Source: Tamilnaduibacter salinus
GTDB lineage: Bacteria > Pseudomonadota > Gammaproteobacteria > Pseudomonadales > Oleiphilaceae
Assembly (NCBI RefSeq): GCF_003096655.1
Contig: NZ_QEKQ01000001.1
Location: 248,001 to 312,000 of the forward strand
DNA length: 64,000 bases
Reading direction: 5' to 3'
This document shows, piece by piece, positions 31,984 to 41,321 of the stretch. The notes beneath the pieces were generated by a model that saw only the letters and a list, made by a program, of their open reading frames with translations, was not told where the DNA came from and did no database searches. The translations under genes were made by a program, and so were the position numbers. The stretch's first letter is position 1, and the number at the start of each line of letters is the position of its first letter.

Positions 31984-32334
31984 GGTTGTCCTCCGAAATG
32001 TTCAGGCGACAACGACGCTGACAGATAGGGCGATATCTATTCGAGGTTAGGGCCAACCTGCCAGTGGGATACCGGCGCCGCGCAGGCGACTCTAATGGCT
32101 GCAAGTGGGAAGGTGCAGGCGCTTGAGGGAAAGCCGCCGAAATATAGTAAGGAAGACGTCTTGACTCCCTCCTTCATTGCCTCGGGCGATTGGTTTCAAC
32201 GACTTAACTTACTGAGCTGTCTTGCGCGACAGAAAATTGGCGAAAAACTGCGCCAAAAACGCAACGCTTTTAACGTTATTTGACATCATGCCTGGCTAAC
32301 ATACCATCGTCGATTTTTTAAATTCGGAGCTGCT
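31984..32334. other. intergenic stretch between IS remnants and the lipoprotein gene
   Basis: The first part (31984-32060) is probably the outer end of the IS3-like element. The rest has no convincing coding region; one open frame at 32095-32283 has no family resemblance. The promoter of the lipoprotein gene lies at the right end, 32280-32307. Confidence 0.5.
32280..32307 (+). promoter_or_regulatory. sigma-70 promoter of the proline-repeat lipoprotein gene
   Basis: A perfect -35 TTGACA (32280-32285), a 16-base spacer and a -10 TACCAT (32302-32307) lie 27 bases before the ATG at 32335. The same TACCAT -10 is used by the promoter at 47079-47107. Confidence 0.55.
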
Positions 32335-33984
32335 ATGTTCTCGTCGATCAGCTGGTTGGTAAAAGCCTCACTCATAACTGTCTTCGGTTTTTTGCTTGCT
32401 GCATGCGGTGGCGGAGGAGGCGATTCGTCGGGTGCCGCGCCAGTAGAGGCCAAATCTGAACCTACAAACACTGGTGCCCTGGTTTGGGTAGAGGGCTCAG
32501 CGGTCAAAGGTGCTATCAACAACGGGTTGGTTACCGTCTACCGTTCTGTGGGCGGGAACACTTGGCAGCAGGTTGGTGATAGTGTCCGTACAGACAGCAG
32601 CGGGCGATTTCGCGTCGGTGTCCCGATGGATCTCTCTGATCAACCTCTAAAGGTGGTGTTGAGCTCAGACAGTGCCACCCAAATGCGTTGCGACGTGCGG
32701 CCGTCATGTAGGACACCCGGGGGGGGAGCGGTCATCTTTGGAGAGTCATTTTGGCCCGGGAATGACCTTTCCATGACCACTGTGGTTGATCCATCCGAGG
32801 GCTCTGGGGCTGAGGCTGTGCTGACTCCTATCGGTACACTTGCTCACCGCTTGTCCCTGAAAAATGGCGACTCAGGAGTGACTGGCTATCGTTCCGCTCT
32901 GAGGACTATGGAAGCGGAATTCGGTTTATCGGAGGGTGTTCTGAGCCGCTCCCAGATAGACCTGGCCTCTCCGGCGGCCTTACTTGCTGATGCTGAACGG
33001 ATCCAGTCGTCATTGGTGAATGCAGGGTTTCTGGCACTTGCGGAAGATGAAAGGTGGGGTTCTCTTGCAAAGGTGATCAATGATTTTGAGCTGGTCATTG
33101 GTCGCAATGGGTCGCTGCCTGCGCTGTCAGGTGATCAGCTTGCTCCCAGCGCAGAGCTGGTGTTACTGGCCGCTACTGAGCAAGCGTTCATTCATAGCGA
33201 CTCGAATGTCGCGTCTGACGAGGAGGCGAGCCAGCTGAGTCAGGCGTTGGCTTCTATTGATACTTCTTTGCTGAACATTGGTCATGTCGCTGATGAAAAT
33301 GAGCCGGTATCGAAGGAGCCCGAGCCTGCACCAGAGCCCGAGCCTGCACCAGAGCCTGAGCCTGCACCAGAGCCCGAGCCGGCACCAGAGCCTGAGCCGG
33401 CACCAGAGCCTGAGCCGGCACCAGAGCCCGAGCCGGCACCAGAGCCCGAGCCGGCACCAGAGCCCGAGCCTGCACCAGAGCCTGAGCCTGCACCAGAGCC
33501 TGAGCCTGCACCAGAGCCCGAGCCTGCACCAGAGCCTGAGCCTGCACCAGAGCCTGAGCCTGAGCCTGCACCAGAGCCTGAGCCTGAGCCTGCACCAGAG
33601 CCTGAGCCTGCGCCAGAGCCCGAGCCTGAGCCTGCACCAGAGCCTGAGCCTGCGCCAGAGCCCGAGCCTGCACCAGAGCCCGAGCCTGCACCAGAGCCCG
33701 AACCCGTCACTGGTTCAGCAACACTGAGCTGGCAGGCGCCGCTGACCCGGGAAAATGGTGAGTCTCTTGCCATGGGAGAGATCGATCAGTATGTGGTCCG
33801 ATACGGATTAGAGGAAAACGCACAGGATATGTCGGAGGAAGTTGTCATCGAAGACGGTCAGGTAATGAAGTATGAGATTTCTGGTCTTGTAGAGGGAACC
33901 TGGCACTTCGCCATTCGGACTGTGGACGTCAATGGTCTTGAGAGTTCTTGGTCAGGAGTGGTGAGTAAAACGATTACCCGTTAA
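32335..33984 (+). CDS. lipoprotein with long Pro-Glu-Ala repeat and C-terminal fibronectin-III-like domain
   Basis: This 549-residue lipoprotein has a lipobox LLAAC and a Gly-rich linker. The N-terminal domain (about residues 45-160) begins [18 protein letters not shown] and has DSSGRFRV, like carboxypeptidase-regulatory-type beta domains common in gammaproteobacterial lipoproteins. A helical region covers about 190-320. About 130 residues of repeated EPEPAP then form a stiff spacer, and the C-terminus has a fibronectin-III-like fold (TATLSW-type opening, [17 protein letters not shown]). The spacer is long enough to cross the peptidoglycan. It stands directly before the type II secretion operon; a link is inferred from position only. 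Confidence 0.8.
   Translation: MFSSISWLVKASLITVFGFLLAACGGGGGDSSGAAPVEAKSEPTNTGALVWVEGSAVKGAINNGLVTVYRSVGGNTWQQVGDSVRTDSSGRFRVGVPMDLSDQPLKVVLSSDSATQMRCDVRPSCRTPGGGAVIFGESFWPGNDLSMTTVVDPSEGSGAEAVLTPIGTLAHRLSLKNGDSGVTGYRSALRTMEAEFGLSEGVLSRSQIDLASPAALLADAERIQSSLVNAGFLALAEDERWGSLAKVINDFELVIGRNGSLPALSGDQLAPSAELVLLAATEQAFIHSDSNVASDEEASQLSQALASIDTSLLNIGHVADENEPVSKEPEPAPEPEPAPEPEPAPEPEPAPEPEPAPEPEPAPEPEPAPEPEPAPEPEPAPEPEPAPEPEPAPEPEPAPEPEPAPEPEPEPAPEPEPEPAPEPEPAPEPEPEPAPEPEPAPEPEPAPEPEPAPEPEPVTGSATLSWQAPLTRENGESLAMGEIDQYVVRYGLEENAQDMSEEVVIEDGQVMKYEISGLVEGTWHFAIRTVDVNGLESSWSGVVSKTITR
33319..33706 (+). repeat. tandem 18-bp repeat encoding EPEPAP
   Basis: About twenty imperfect copies of an 18-base unit of the form GAGCCTGAGCCTGCACCA occur in tandem, with C/T and T/G third-position changes and several six-base expansions (EPEPEPAP). 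The unit is in frame, so copy number can change without breaking the gene. It is a clear candidate for slippage-driven length variation. Confidence 0.95.
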
Positions 33985-34321
33985 GGAAATCCCAAGTCTA
34001 CAATTTGTCACGTCTTTGTTCTTGCGGGGATTTTAACTGAAACATAATCTGCCTCGGTGTGCAGTTGATAACGACACATGCTGATTATGTCCAGTTAGTT
34101 TCCCCGCTCTTTTTTAAGCGTGATGATTGTCTTGACCTTTACCGGCTGTCGTGATTCAGATGTCTACTGTATCGGGTGCTTGCCATCCAAAAGTAAACGC
34201 TGGCCGCAAGTATGATGCCTTCGTCAATCGCAGTCCTGTTTTATGCAGTGGCTGCCTGTCCCGTCCTTCTCCCACTCTGCTACAATCCGGCTCTAGAAAC
34301 TTACCCTGGAATTGCAACCCC
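33985..34321. other. leader region of the type II secretion operon
   Basis: This 337-base gap holds no convincing gene. A TACAAT hexamer at 34281-34286, 36 bases before the gspE start, could be a -10, but the matching -35 is weak. The frame of gspE stays open upstream to 34151 with no better start. No terminator for the lipoprotein gene was seen, so read-through into gsp is possible. Confidence 0.45.
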
Positions 34322-36061
34322 ATGGCAGTACCGCACCCCTGGAAACCCCTTGGCGTCTGGCTGGTCGAATTGGGCGCTGTTTCCGAGAAAGAATTGAATC
34401 AGGCGCTGGAAGTTCAGAAGCAGATTGGTGGGCTTCTGGGCAGTCTTCTCGTGCGTTCCGGGGCCACTAGTGAAGATGTAGTGTTGCAAGCTCTGTCAGC
34501 TCAGTGGGGTTATCCGCTCCTGGGCAAACAGCAACCTGCACCCGATGACTTCCAGGTATATGAAACCCTGCGGGAATTGCCGGTCAGTATGGAATGGATG
34601 CTGGAGCAGGAGGTGGTGGCCTGGTTTGAAGGCGGGGCTTCGGATTCAGAGGATGCGCCCGAAAAGAGAACGGTTTGCATCCTGTCTCCGAGATTCCACA
34701 GTGACGAAATCCGGGAAGTGCTCGAAACCTCCCTGGAACCCAAAGGTTTCAGGCTTCAATGGGTGCTTGCTTCGACTTACGAGATCGAGAGACTGGTGGG
34801 TGTTGTCCGTCAGGAACTGGCGGTCACCCGGCTGTTCAGCGAGCAGGGCAGTCAGAGCCTGCTAGAGCTGGCCGAAGAGGCCCCTGTTGTCGAACTGGTT
34901 AATAATGTGCTTGCCAAGGCCGTCGAAGCAGGAGCTTCGGATGTTCATGTGGAACCGGGGGAAGAGTTCTTCATCATCCGGTATCGGGTTGATGGCGTGC
35001 TGCACTCCCAGATGACCCAGTCAGCCAGCCGTTTCCCCGCCGTTGCCTCGCGCATCAAGCTGATCAGCGGAATGGACATTGCCGAATCCCGGCTGCCTCA
35101 GGATGGCCGGATCAGTACTCGCTTGGGTGGCCAGGAAATGGATATCCGGGTATCCACCGCCCCTTGCTCCTTCGGCGAATCGGTGGTGATGCGTTTGCTG
35201 CCCAAGAACAGGGAATCGCTGTCACTTGAAAGTCTTGGCATGGAGCCGGACCACCTCAGGCTGATGCGCTCGGTCCTCGGGTTTTCCAACGGGATTGTTC
35301 TGGTAACAGGCCCTACCGGCTCCGGTAAGTCCACAACTCTCTATAGCGGTCTATCAGAACTGGTGGATGGTCGACAAAAGCTCATCACCGTGGAGGATCC
35401 AGTGGAATTCCAGGTGCGGGGGGTTACCCAGATCCAGGCCAATGCCGATATCGGCTACACCTTTGCAAGAGCGTTGAGGGCCATCCTGCGGCAGGATCCG
35501 GATATCATCATGATTGGTGAAATCCGCGACCTGGAAACCGCCGAGATTGCAATTCAGTCTGCACTGACAGGTCATCTTGTGCTCTCTACACTGCACACTA
35601 ACGATGCTTTGTCAGCGTTCACCCGGTTGGTGGATATGGGCGTGGAACCTTACCTTGTGGCGGCGCCGGTTAAAGCGGTTCAGGCCCAGCGCCTTGTCCG
35701 TAAGGCATGCTCAGGCTGCAGCGAGCCCGTAAATCTGCCAGATTCCCTCTGGAAACCGCTCGCCGGCGACTGGGTCAAAAAACCGGCGTTCGTCGAACCC
35801 AAAGGCTGTGAACGTTGCCATGGCACCGGGTACCGGGGTCGGCTGGGGATTTACGAAATTATCCCGGCCACAGAAGAAGTGCAGACCCTGATTGCAGACA
35901 ATGCCGACATCAGCGAGCTGCGCCAGTGGGCCGCGCGGCATGGCCACCGCAACCTGTTGCAGGATGGACTGATCAAGGCAGCCCGGGGTGAAACCACCAT
36001 AGAAGAAGTCATGCGGGTTGCAGGCGCCAGCGTCGCGGAAGACGAGGCCACTGAAGCATGA
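34322..36061 (+). CDS. gspE: type II secretion ATPase GspE
   Basis: This 579-residue hexameric ATPase powers pseudopilus assembly from the cytoplasm. The N-terminal T2SSE_N domain (about residues 10-70) binds the GspL equivalent. The motor has Walker A GPTGSGKST (330-338), Asp box region ITVEDPVEF, Walker B IIMIGEIRD (395-403) and the His box LSTLHTNDA. The four-cysteine metal motif of secretion-type ATPases is present (C463, C466, C496, C499). The ATG at 34322 gives the standard start MAVPHPWKPLG. It overlaps gspF by four bases and leads an eleven-gene operon ordered as in Xanthomonas xps. Confidence 0.95.
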   Translation: MAVPHPWKPLGVWLVELGAVSEKELNQALEVQKQIGGLLGSLLVRSGATSEDVVLQALSAQWGYPLLGKQQPAPDDFQVYETLRELPVSMEWMLEQEVVAWFEGGASDSEDAPEKRTVCILSPRFHSDEIREVLETSLEPKGFRLQWVLASTYEIERLVGVVRQELAVTRLFSEQGSQSLLELAEEAPVVELVNNVLAKAVEAGASDVHVEPGEEFFIIRYRVDGVLHSQMTQSASRFPAVASRIKLISGMDIAESRLPQDGRISTRLGGQEMDIRVSTAPCSFGESVVMRLLPKNRESLSLESLGMEPDHLRLMRSVLGFSNGIVLVTGPTGSGKSTTLYSGLSELVDGRQKLITVEDPVEFQVRGVTQIQANADIGYTFARALRAILRQDPDIIMIGEIRDLETAEIAIQSALTGHLVLSTLHTNDALSAFTRLVDMGVEPYLVAAPVKAVQAQRLVRKACSGCSEPVNLPDSLWKPLAGDWVKKPAFVEPKGCERCHGTGYRGRLGIYEIIPATEEVQTLIADNADISELRQWAARHGHRNLLQDGLIKAARGETTIEEVMRVAGASVAEDEATEA

Positions 36062-37254
36062 ACTTCAGGTACCAGTCCATTGACCCTAATGGCCAGAAAC
36101 AGGAAGGTGAGATAGAGGCAGATTCCCGCAGGCAGGCGCTCAGCAAGCTGAAACAACAGGGCTTGCGGGTAACGGGATTGGCCGAATCCGGCGCGGCTGA
36201 GAAGGTCAGCAAGGGCAAAGGTAAAACAAGCCGGGAAGAGTTGTTGCTGGCCTTGTCTGAACTGGCAACATTGTTGCGCTCTGGCGTCAGTCTGAAAGAC
36301 GCTATTGATTCCCTCACCGGCGGTGAGCGCGGTGCTGCCATGCAGTCGGTCTTCGACCGGTGGTCCTCCGGGCTTCGACAGGGCGAATCCTTCAGCGACG
36401 CGCTGCGTGCCTCCGGCGTACCGGTGCCCGAATATCTGATTCAGCTGGTCAGGGCAGGTGAGATGACCGGGGAAATGGGTGACAGCCTTCAAACGGCCGT
36501 TACCCAGATGGAGTACGAAAAGCAGATTGCGACCGAGATGAAAAACGCTCTGGTTTATCCGGCGATTCTCTGTTTCTCGGGCATAGGTGCGGTCTTGCTG
36601 GTTTTCACTTTCGTGGTTCCACAATTCCAGAACCTGCTGGAGCACGGAGACAAACTGCCCTGGCTTGCCTGGGCCGTGCTTGCCACGGGTCAGTGGGTAA
36701 ATGCTCACATGGCGTGGGTGATTGGGGCGGCGCTGGCGGTTATGGTGATTTTGGCGCGTGTATTCAGCCTGCCAGCCGTGCGCTCAAGGTTTATAGATGG
36801 GCTGCAAAGCGTGCCGGTTGTGGGCGACTGGATTGTGGAAGCTGAAACCGCCCGTTGGTCCTCCATATTGGCGGCGTTGGTCAATCACCGGGTCGCCATC
36901 CTGGACGCCCTCGAACTGGCAAGGAACACCGTTCGGCTGCCTTCGCGGCAAACCCGGCTTGCCCGAGTGTCCGGCCAGGTGAAATCGGGGATCCCCCTGT
37001 CCTCCGCCCTGAAGGAAAATGCGGTAATCACGAATACCGGCTACAACCTGCTCCGCGCCGGCGAAAAATCCGGCGAGGTGGCGCGCCTGCTCAAATCCCT
37101 GGCAGAGCTTCATGATAATAGCGGTCGAAACCGGATGAAGCGTTTCCTGGCCCTGATTGAACCAATTGCCATCTTGTTGATCGGAGGGATGATAGGCGTC
37201 ATCATCATGGGCGTTATTCTCGCGATTACCAGTGCAAACGACATCGCATTCTGA
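36058..37254 (+). CDS. gspF: type II secretion inner-membrane platform protein GspF
   Basis: This 398-residue protein has the standard GspF layout: MNFRYQSIDPNGQKQEGEIEA at the start, two T2SSF cytoplasmic domains (about 65-190 and 270-390) and three membrane helices near 165-190, 215-240 and 370-395. It forms the platform that GspE acts on. Its start overlaps the gspE stop. Confidence 0.95.
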   Translation: MNFRYQSIDPNGQKQEGEIEADSRRQALSKLKQQGLRVTGLAESGAAEKVSKGKGKTSREELLLALSELATLLRSGVSLKDAIDSLTGGERGAAMQSVFDRWSSGLRQGESFSDALRASGVPVPEYLIQLVRAGEMTGEMGDSLQTAVTQMEYEKQIATEMKNALVYPAILCFSGIGAVLLVFTFVVPQFQNLLEHGDKLPWLAWAVLATGQWVNAHMAWVIGAALAVMVILARVFSLPAVRSRFIDGLQSVPVVGDWIVEAETARWSSILAALVNHRVAILDALELARNTVRLPSRQTRLARVSGQVKSGIPLSSALKENAVITNTGYNLLRAGEKSGEVARLLKSLAELHDNSGRNRMKRFLALIEPIAILLIGGMIGVIIMGVILAITSANDIAF

Positions 37255-37291
37255 CCAGACTCAAGACCTGAACCGCCCAGACCGGAACTCT

Positions 37292-37750
37292 ATGAAGCAA
37301 ACACCGCAACTATCGCAAACCCGCAACACTGAAAAAGGCTTTACGCTACTCGAACTGCTGGTAGTTCTCGTTATTCTAGGCCTGCTCGCGGGCCTCGTTG
37401 GCCCACGGCTGTTCGGCAAGGCTGACGCTGCCAAAGTGCAAACTGCCGAAACGCAGATCCAGATGCTCAAGTCCGGTCTGCTGACCTACCGGCTGGACGT
37501 GGGCCAGTTCCCATCTGAGCAGGAAGGTCTTCTGGGGCTGAATAACCCGCCTTCAGATGAGCGCCGGCGCAGCCTGTGGGATGGCCCCTACCTGGGCGAC
37601 AAGCTCCCGTCAGATCCCTGGGGCATGCCTTACCAGTACAAGCCCAGCTCCACCCATCCTCAGGGCTTCGTGCTCTATTCCTACGGTGCCGATGGCAAAC
37701 AGGGCGGGGAAGGTATTGACGCAGATATCGGTTACCTGCCCGAGGGCTGA
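37292..37750 (+). CDS. gspG: major pseudopilin GspG
   Basis: This 152-residue major pseudopilin has its prepilin peptidase site KG-FTLLELLVVLVILGLLAG, with cleavage after Gly16 and Glu at mature position 5. The C-terminal half shows the GspG calcium-loop pattern with DPWGMPYQY, YSYGADGKQGG and GIDADIGY. A dedicated prepilin peptidase (GspO) is not in the operon and must be supplied elsewhere. Confidence 0.95.
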   Translation: MKQTPQLSQTRNTEKGFTLLELLVVLVILGLLAGLVGPRLFGKADAAKVQTAETQIQMLKSGLLTYRLDVGQFPSEQEGLLGLNNPPSDERRRSLWDGPYLGDKLPSDPWGMPYQYKPSSTHPQGFVLYSYGADGKQGGEGIDADIGYLPEG

Positions 37751-38182
37751 GTGGCCATGGGGCAACGCATCGCTGGTTTCACTCTGCTGGAACTGATGGT
37801 CGTACTGCTGATCCTTGCTTTGGGAGCGGCCGTCGCCACACCGGCGGTCATGCGGCTGGCGGACAAGCTGGGAGAGAGAAACGAGCGGGACCAGCTTGCT
37901 CTGTATCTGCAAAACTTGCCGGTAGCCGTAATGAATCGCGGACAAGGGTTTTCTCTGGAGTCTACGCAGGGCTATATCCCCCTGCGGAATGCTGCGGCAA
38001 GCTCACCGCTGCCACTGCCTGACCTGGGTGAAGGTTACCCGAGGATTTGGGTGCCGGATGACGTAGAGTATCGCCCGAACGGCGCATGCACTGGGGGTGT
38101 GATTCACTGGGAGCTAAGCGGTGGAAAGCGATTCTCTCATGCCCTTGAAGCCCCATTGTGTCGTCCTCGGAGTGAAACGTGA
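37751..38182 (+). CDS. gspH: minor pseudopilin GspH-like
   Basis: This 143-residue protein has a prepilin leader AG-FTLLELMVVLLILALGAA, with cleavage after Gly9. The globular part is short and divergent, and assignment to GspH rests on leader and operon position. The start is a GTG at 37751 directly after the gspG stop, or the ATG two codons later. It overlaps gspI by four bases. Confidence 0.85.
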   Translation: MAMGQRIAGFTLLELMVVLLILALGAAVATPAVMRLADKLGERNERDQLALYLQNLPVAVMNRGQGFSLESTQGYIPLRNAAASSPLPLPDLGEGYPRIWVPDDVEYRPNGACTGGVIHWELSGGKRFSHALEAPLCRPRSET

Positions 38183-38619
38183 GTCTCACTTCCTCCCGCG
38201 GTTTCGCTCTGCTTGAAGCACTCGTTGCGCTCGTTATCGTCGCAGGGGTGGGCGCAGCGCTGTTCGCACTTATTAATACCGGCCTCCAGAACCTTGCAAA
38301 AGCCGAAGCCCACGCCGCTACTACAACGCTTCAGCCTCAGATTCTCGCTTGGGTACGCACAATTGAACTTGGTGAGCTGCCAGCAGACAAGCAGGCCGTT
38401 GCGGAATTTCAGAATGGCCAGGGTGTTGTTACCGCTGAAGCACAATTTGAACGTTTTCAAGGGCCTACCTTCGCGGTTACGGGCAGTGGTGCTAAGGGTA
38501 TCCATCAGGTTGCTCTGTACGACGTTGAGGTAACGCTTTATGCAGGCCCGCGAAGGTTGGACCAGATCCATACGCGCCGAGCGGCAAGCAAGCAGGTGAT
38601 GGATGAGCCAACGCTGTGA
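38179..38619 (+). CDS. gspI: minor pseudopilin GspI-like
   Basis: This 146-residue protein has leader RG-FALLEALVALVIVAGVGAAL, with cleavage after Gly8 and Glu at mature position 5. The mature part is short, as in GspI, which starts the pseudopilus tip with GspJ and GspK. It uses a GTG start overlapping the gspH stop and runs 17 bases into gspJ. Confidence 0.85.
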   Translation: MSLTSSRGFALLEALVALVIVAGVGAALFALINTGLQNLAKAEAHAATTTLQPQILAWVRTIELGELPADKQAVAEFQNGQGVVTAEAQFERFQGPTFAVTGSGAKGIHQVALYDVEVTLYAGPRRLDQIHTRRAASKQVMDEPTL

Positions 38620-39193
38620 AAAAGGCATGACGCTGATGGAGCTTCTGGTGGCCATGGTCATCGGTAGCCTGGTAATTACTCTCGTTGTCAGGGGATTAGG
38701 GCTCAGCCTTAACCTGTATGACCGCGTTGCGAAAATTACCTCCTCTGTGGATGTCAGGTTCCGTGAAGCGCAGTGGTGGACTGGTTCCATAGCCAGCTTG
38801 GTCCCATGTACCGATATTCGTCACTGTGTGGAAGGCACTTCCACAGAACTGGTTGGTTATACCTTCGCCCCGATTCTTGATAGCGCAGGCAAACGTACGC
38901 CGATCACCTGGCGGTTGCAGGAGCGCCCGGGCGAGTCGGTGCTCACCTACCGCGAAGGCAATAATGCTGCTTCAACACCACTCGAAATGAACCTTGCTCT
39001 TCCCCGCGATGCAGCATTTGGTTACCTCCAGCCAGATGGTGAGTGGGTCAACGAATGGGGAGGGGATGGTGGAACAACCAGGCTGCCTGTAGCGGTCCGT
39101 ATTGAGGATGCATCCGGTGGGGTCTGGGCATTTGGGGCAACCATGCAACGGCCGTACGGTCGCGATGACTATCGTGACATGCTTGGAGAGTAA
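38603..39193 (+). CDS. gspJ: minor pseudopilin GspJ
   Basis: This 196-residue protein has leader KG-MTLMELLVAMVIGSLVITLV, with cleavage after Gly8 and Glu at mature position 5. The larger globular domain fits GspJ, the tip pseudopilin. Two Cys in PCTDIRHC may pair. It is followed directly by gspK. Confidence 0.85.
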   Translation: MSQRCEKGMTLMELLVAMVIGSLVITLVVRGLGLSLNLYDRVAKITSSVDVRFREAQWWTGSIASLVPCTDIRHCVEGTSTELVGYTFAPILDSAGKRTPITWRLQERPGESVLTYREGNNAASTPLEMNLALPRDAAFGYLQPDGEWVNEWGGDGGTTRLPVAVRIEDASGGVWAFGATMQRPYGRDDYRDMLGE

Positions 39194-40297
39194 ATGGGGC
39201 GGATACCGGCAAAACAGAAAGGGTTTGTGCTCGCCGTCGTGTTGTGGAGCATCGCAGCGCTTACCCTGATTACCGGTGGCATTGTTGCAAGAATCAACAA
39301 CACGCTGGAACAGGCATATTCCATGCGGGAACTCGCGCTCCTGCAGCAGCAGATGATGGCTACGGAGCAAACCCTGCTTTATATGCTTTCAGCGCGCCCA
39401 CATAATGCTGCGGGTGCCGACCTGGATGCAGGAGCGGTAACGACCGACACCAGCAGCCCGTTCGGCGCGAGCGCACCGGAGGACACTGGCGGGCCGACCC
39501 TCAGGTTTGACGGTACCTGGTACAGTGGTGTCGGCGATTCCGGGTACAGCCTTCAGGATGCCGGGGCAACACTGAGCTTGCTAGAGCCGCGGCGTGAAAC
39601 CTGGTTGCGAATAATGGAGTTGCTGGGCGTGCCACCTGCCGATGCAGACCGCTGGTTTGATCAACTCCTTGACTACCAAGACCGGGATAATCTCGCCCGG
39701 CTGAATGGTGCTGAGCGGGAGGCCTACCAAGAGCAGGGGCTAACGCTGCCGCCCAATAGATTTCCGGTAACGCCCCACGAGCTCAAGAACCTGCCAATTG
39801 CCGGGAAATATCCCGAGATAACGGAGTCCCTGATTCGTGTCAGCACTTCAGGCGCGGGAACCATGTCTAACCTCAACACGTCCCCGCCGATAATGCTTGA
39901 GCTGATTCACTTTCTGACAGAGTCTGATGCCCAACAGGTTGCCAGAAGCCGGGGGCTGGAGATTATTCCATCGCTAAGCAGCGCCTCGTCACGATTTGGC
40001 ATGTTGTTTCAGGGAGGGCAATTTCAAACTCTGTGGGTGCCTTCCGGTAATGTAAGAATCATGCTTGGCGATGCACAGGGCAGACATAAACGCTGGATTG
40101 AAGTAAAATTCACCGCCATTTCGAATGGCGCGCCCTGGGTTATCGAATACAGTCACCCTGTTAATCTGAACCAACGCAGACAGGAGCCGGACACAACGGA
40201 TGCCCTTAGCCCGAATGCAACGACTGAAGCAACGCTTCGCGCCAGTGCTTGGCCCTATTATTCAGCGTTTTTCCCGAACCAGTTACCGCTGGAGTAA
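39194..40297 (+). CDS. gspK: minor pseudopilin GspK
   Basis: This 367-residue protein is the large tip pseudopilin. The leader KG-FVLAVVLWSIAALTLITGG lacks Glu at mature position 5 (Val instead), which is characteristic of GspK. The inserted helical domain contains WFDQLLDYQDRDNLARLNGAE. The 3' end overlaps gspL by 98 bases, much more than other junctions in the operon. Confidence 0.88.
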   Translation: MGRIPAKQKGFVLAVVLWSIAALTLITGGIVARINNTLEQAYSMRELALLQQQMMATEQTLLYMLSARPHNAAGADLDAGAVTTDTSSPFGASAPEDTGGPTLRFDGTWYSGVGDSGYSLQDAGATLSLLEPRRETWLRIMELLGVPPADADRWFDQLLDYQDRDNLARLNGAEREAYQEQGLTLPPNRFPVTPHELKNLPIAGKYPEITESLIRVSTSGAGTMSNLNTSPPIMLELIHFLTESDAQQVARSRGLEIIPSLSSASSRFGMLFQGGQFQTLWVPSGNVRIMLGDAQGRHKRWIEVKFTAISNGAPWVIEYSHPVNLNQRRQEPDTTDALSPNATTEATLRASAWPYYSAFFPNQLPLE

Positions 40298-41321
40298 CGG
40301 CGCAAAACAGGCCCTTGGGCCTCTCCCAGGCTTTCCCTCTGGTGCATGCGTGCTGCCCAGAAGCGAGGTACTGTTTTCCCGAATCGATCTGGACAGTGTT
40401 CCTCACCGCCAAAGAATGGGCGCGCTCAGGCTTGAGCTTGAGCAGAAGTCACCGTTCGACACCGTTTGCGGTTGGGTGTTCTGGCAAGGGAGCCTGGCGT
40501 GCGTCTGGTACTGGTCTCAGGAACTGGAAGCCCGTGTAAGGCAGGCGTCTCAGCCCGCGGGAAACCAGTTGGAATTCGTTCCGGAAGCTGCCCTGTGGCC
40601 CCAGTTGGACGCTGGCGGTTACCGGTGGGTACAAGAACAGGGCAACGCACTGGTGCTGGTGCAGTACCAGCACCCAAAGCATGGGCTGTATGAGAAACGA
40701 TACTCGGCTGCGGTCAGCCGCGAGGAAGTGGCAGCCTGGCTGCGGCGCCACGGAGCTGGCGACGTGTCTGCAGATAGGCTGGTTGCCGCAGCATCGCCCG
40801 GTTATGACAAACCTTTTGGCCAGAGCCTGGAAGGCCGGAGCTCATCGCTGGAAAGCCGTGTTTTTCCACTCAGTGCCGCGCTACTGGGGTTTTTCGTCTT
40901 GGTTTATGGCGTTGCAATTATTCGTGCCGGCGTTGGGTCAGAAAACGCCAGAGAACGGGCTGAGCAGATGGAGCAGAGCATCAGTGGCATTGTTGCCCTG
41001 CGACAGAAAGCGGCCAGCTTGCAGTCTCAGACGGCTTTGCTCGCCGAATTCAATGCGCCCTCCCAAGTTGAAGTGGCAGCCGAGCTTGCCGAGTTGCTCG
41101 AGGTAGAGGGAGGAAGGCTTGTGCGTTGGGCCTATCGGGATGGCCGGCTGGAGTTGAGCTGGGAGCCGGAAGGCCCGTTGCCGGATTCAACGCGAGTCAT
41201 TACCGCCCTCGAGGAAGCGGCCCGCTTCGGTGATGTTCAGGCGCAGGCCCGTGGCAACACGGTTATGGAAATAAGTACCCGGGTGGCGACGGCGAGGCGT
41301 GAGGAGCCGGTAAATGATTGA
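40200..41321 (+). CDS. gspL: type II secretion protein GspL-like
   Basis: This 373-residue protein has an N-terminal cytoplasmic actin-like domain (about residues 40-210), one membrane helix near 225-245 and a periplasmic ferredoxin-like C-terminus (about 290-365). It recruits GspE to the membrane. The sequence is PilM/PilN-like in spirit and diverges from enteric GspL, as in Xanthomonas. The ATG at 40200 lies inside gspK; a shorter start at 40215 exists. Confidence 0.78.
   Translation: MPLARMQRLKQRFAPVLGPIIQRFSRTSYRWSNGAKQALGPLPGFPSGACVLPRSEVLFSRIDLDSVPHRQRMGALRLELEQKSPFDTVCGWVFWQGSLACVWYWSQELEARVRQASQPAGNQLEFVPEAALWPQLDAGGYRWVQEQGNALVLVQYQHPKHGLYEKRYSAAVSREEVAAWLRRHGAGDVSADRLVAAASPGYDKPFGQSLEGRSSSLESRVFPLSAALLGFFVLVYGVAIIRAGVGSENARERAEQMEQSISGIVALRQKAASLQSQTALLAEFNAPSQVEVAAELAELLEVEGGRLVRWAYRDGRLELSWEPEGPLPDSTRVITALEEAARFGDVQAQARGNTVMEISTRVATARREEPVND

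Noticed and set aside
32095-32283. A 62-codon open frame between the IS remnants and the lipoprotein gene
   Set aside because: No ribosome-binding site, no family resemblance, and it lies in decayed IS border sequence.
33319-33706. Possible CRISPR array
   Set aside because: The repeats are contiguous 18-mers in a reading frame with no spacers, and no cas genes are present.
33254-33773. Long open frames on the other frames and strand of the repeat array, including a Gly-Ser-Ala repeat protein
   Set aside because: They are forced by the 18-bp periodicity of the EPEPAP array and have no start context or flanking domain of their own.
34151-34321. An upstream extension of GspE by 57 residues
   Set aside because: GspE family proteins begin near MAVPHPWKP; the extension is low in coding character and overlaps the likely promoter region.
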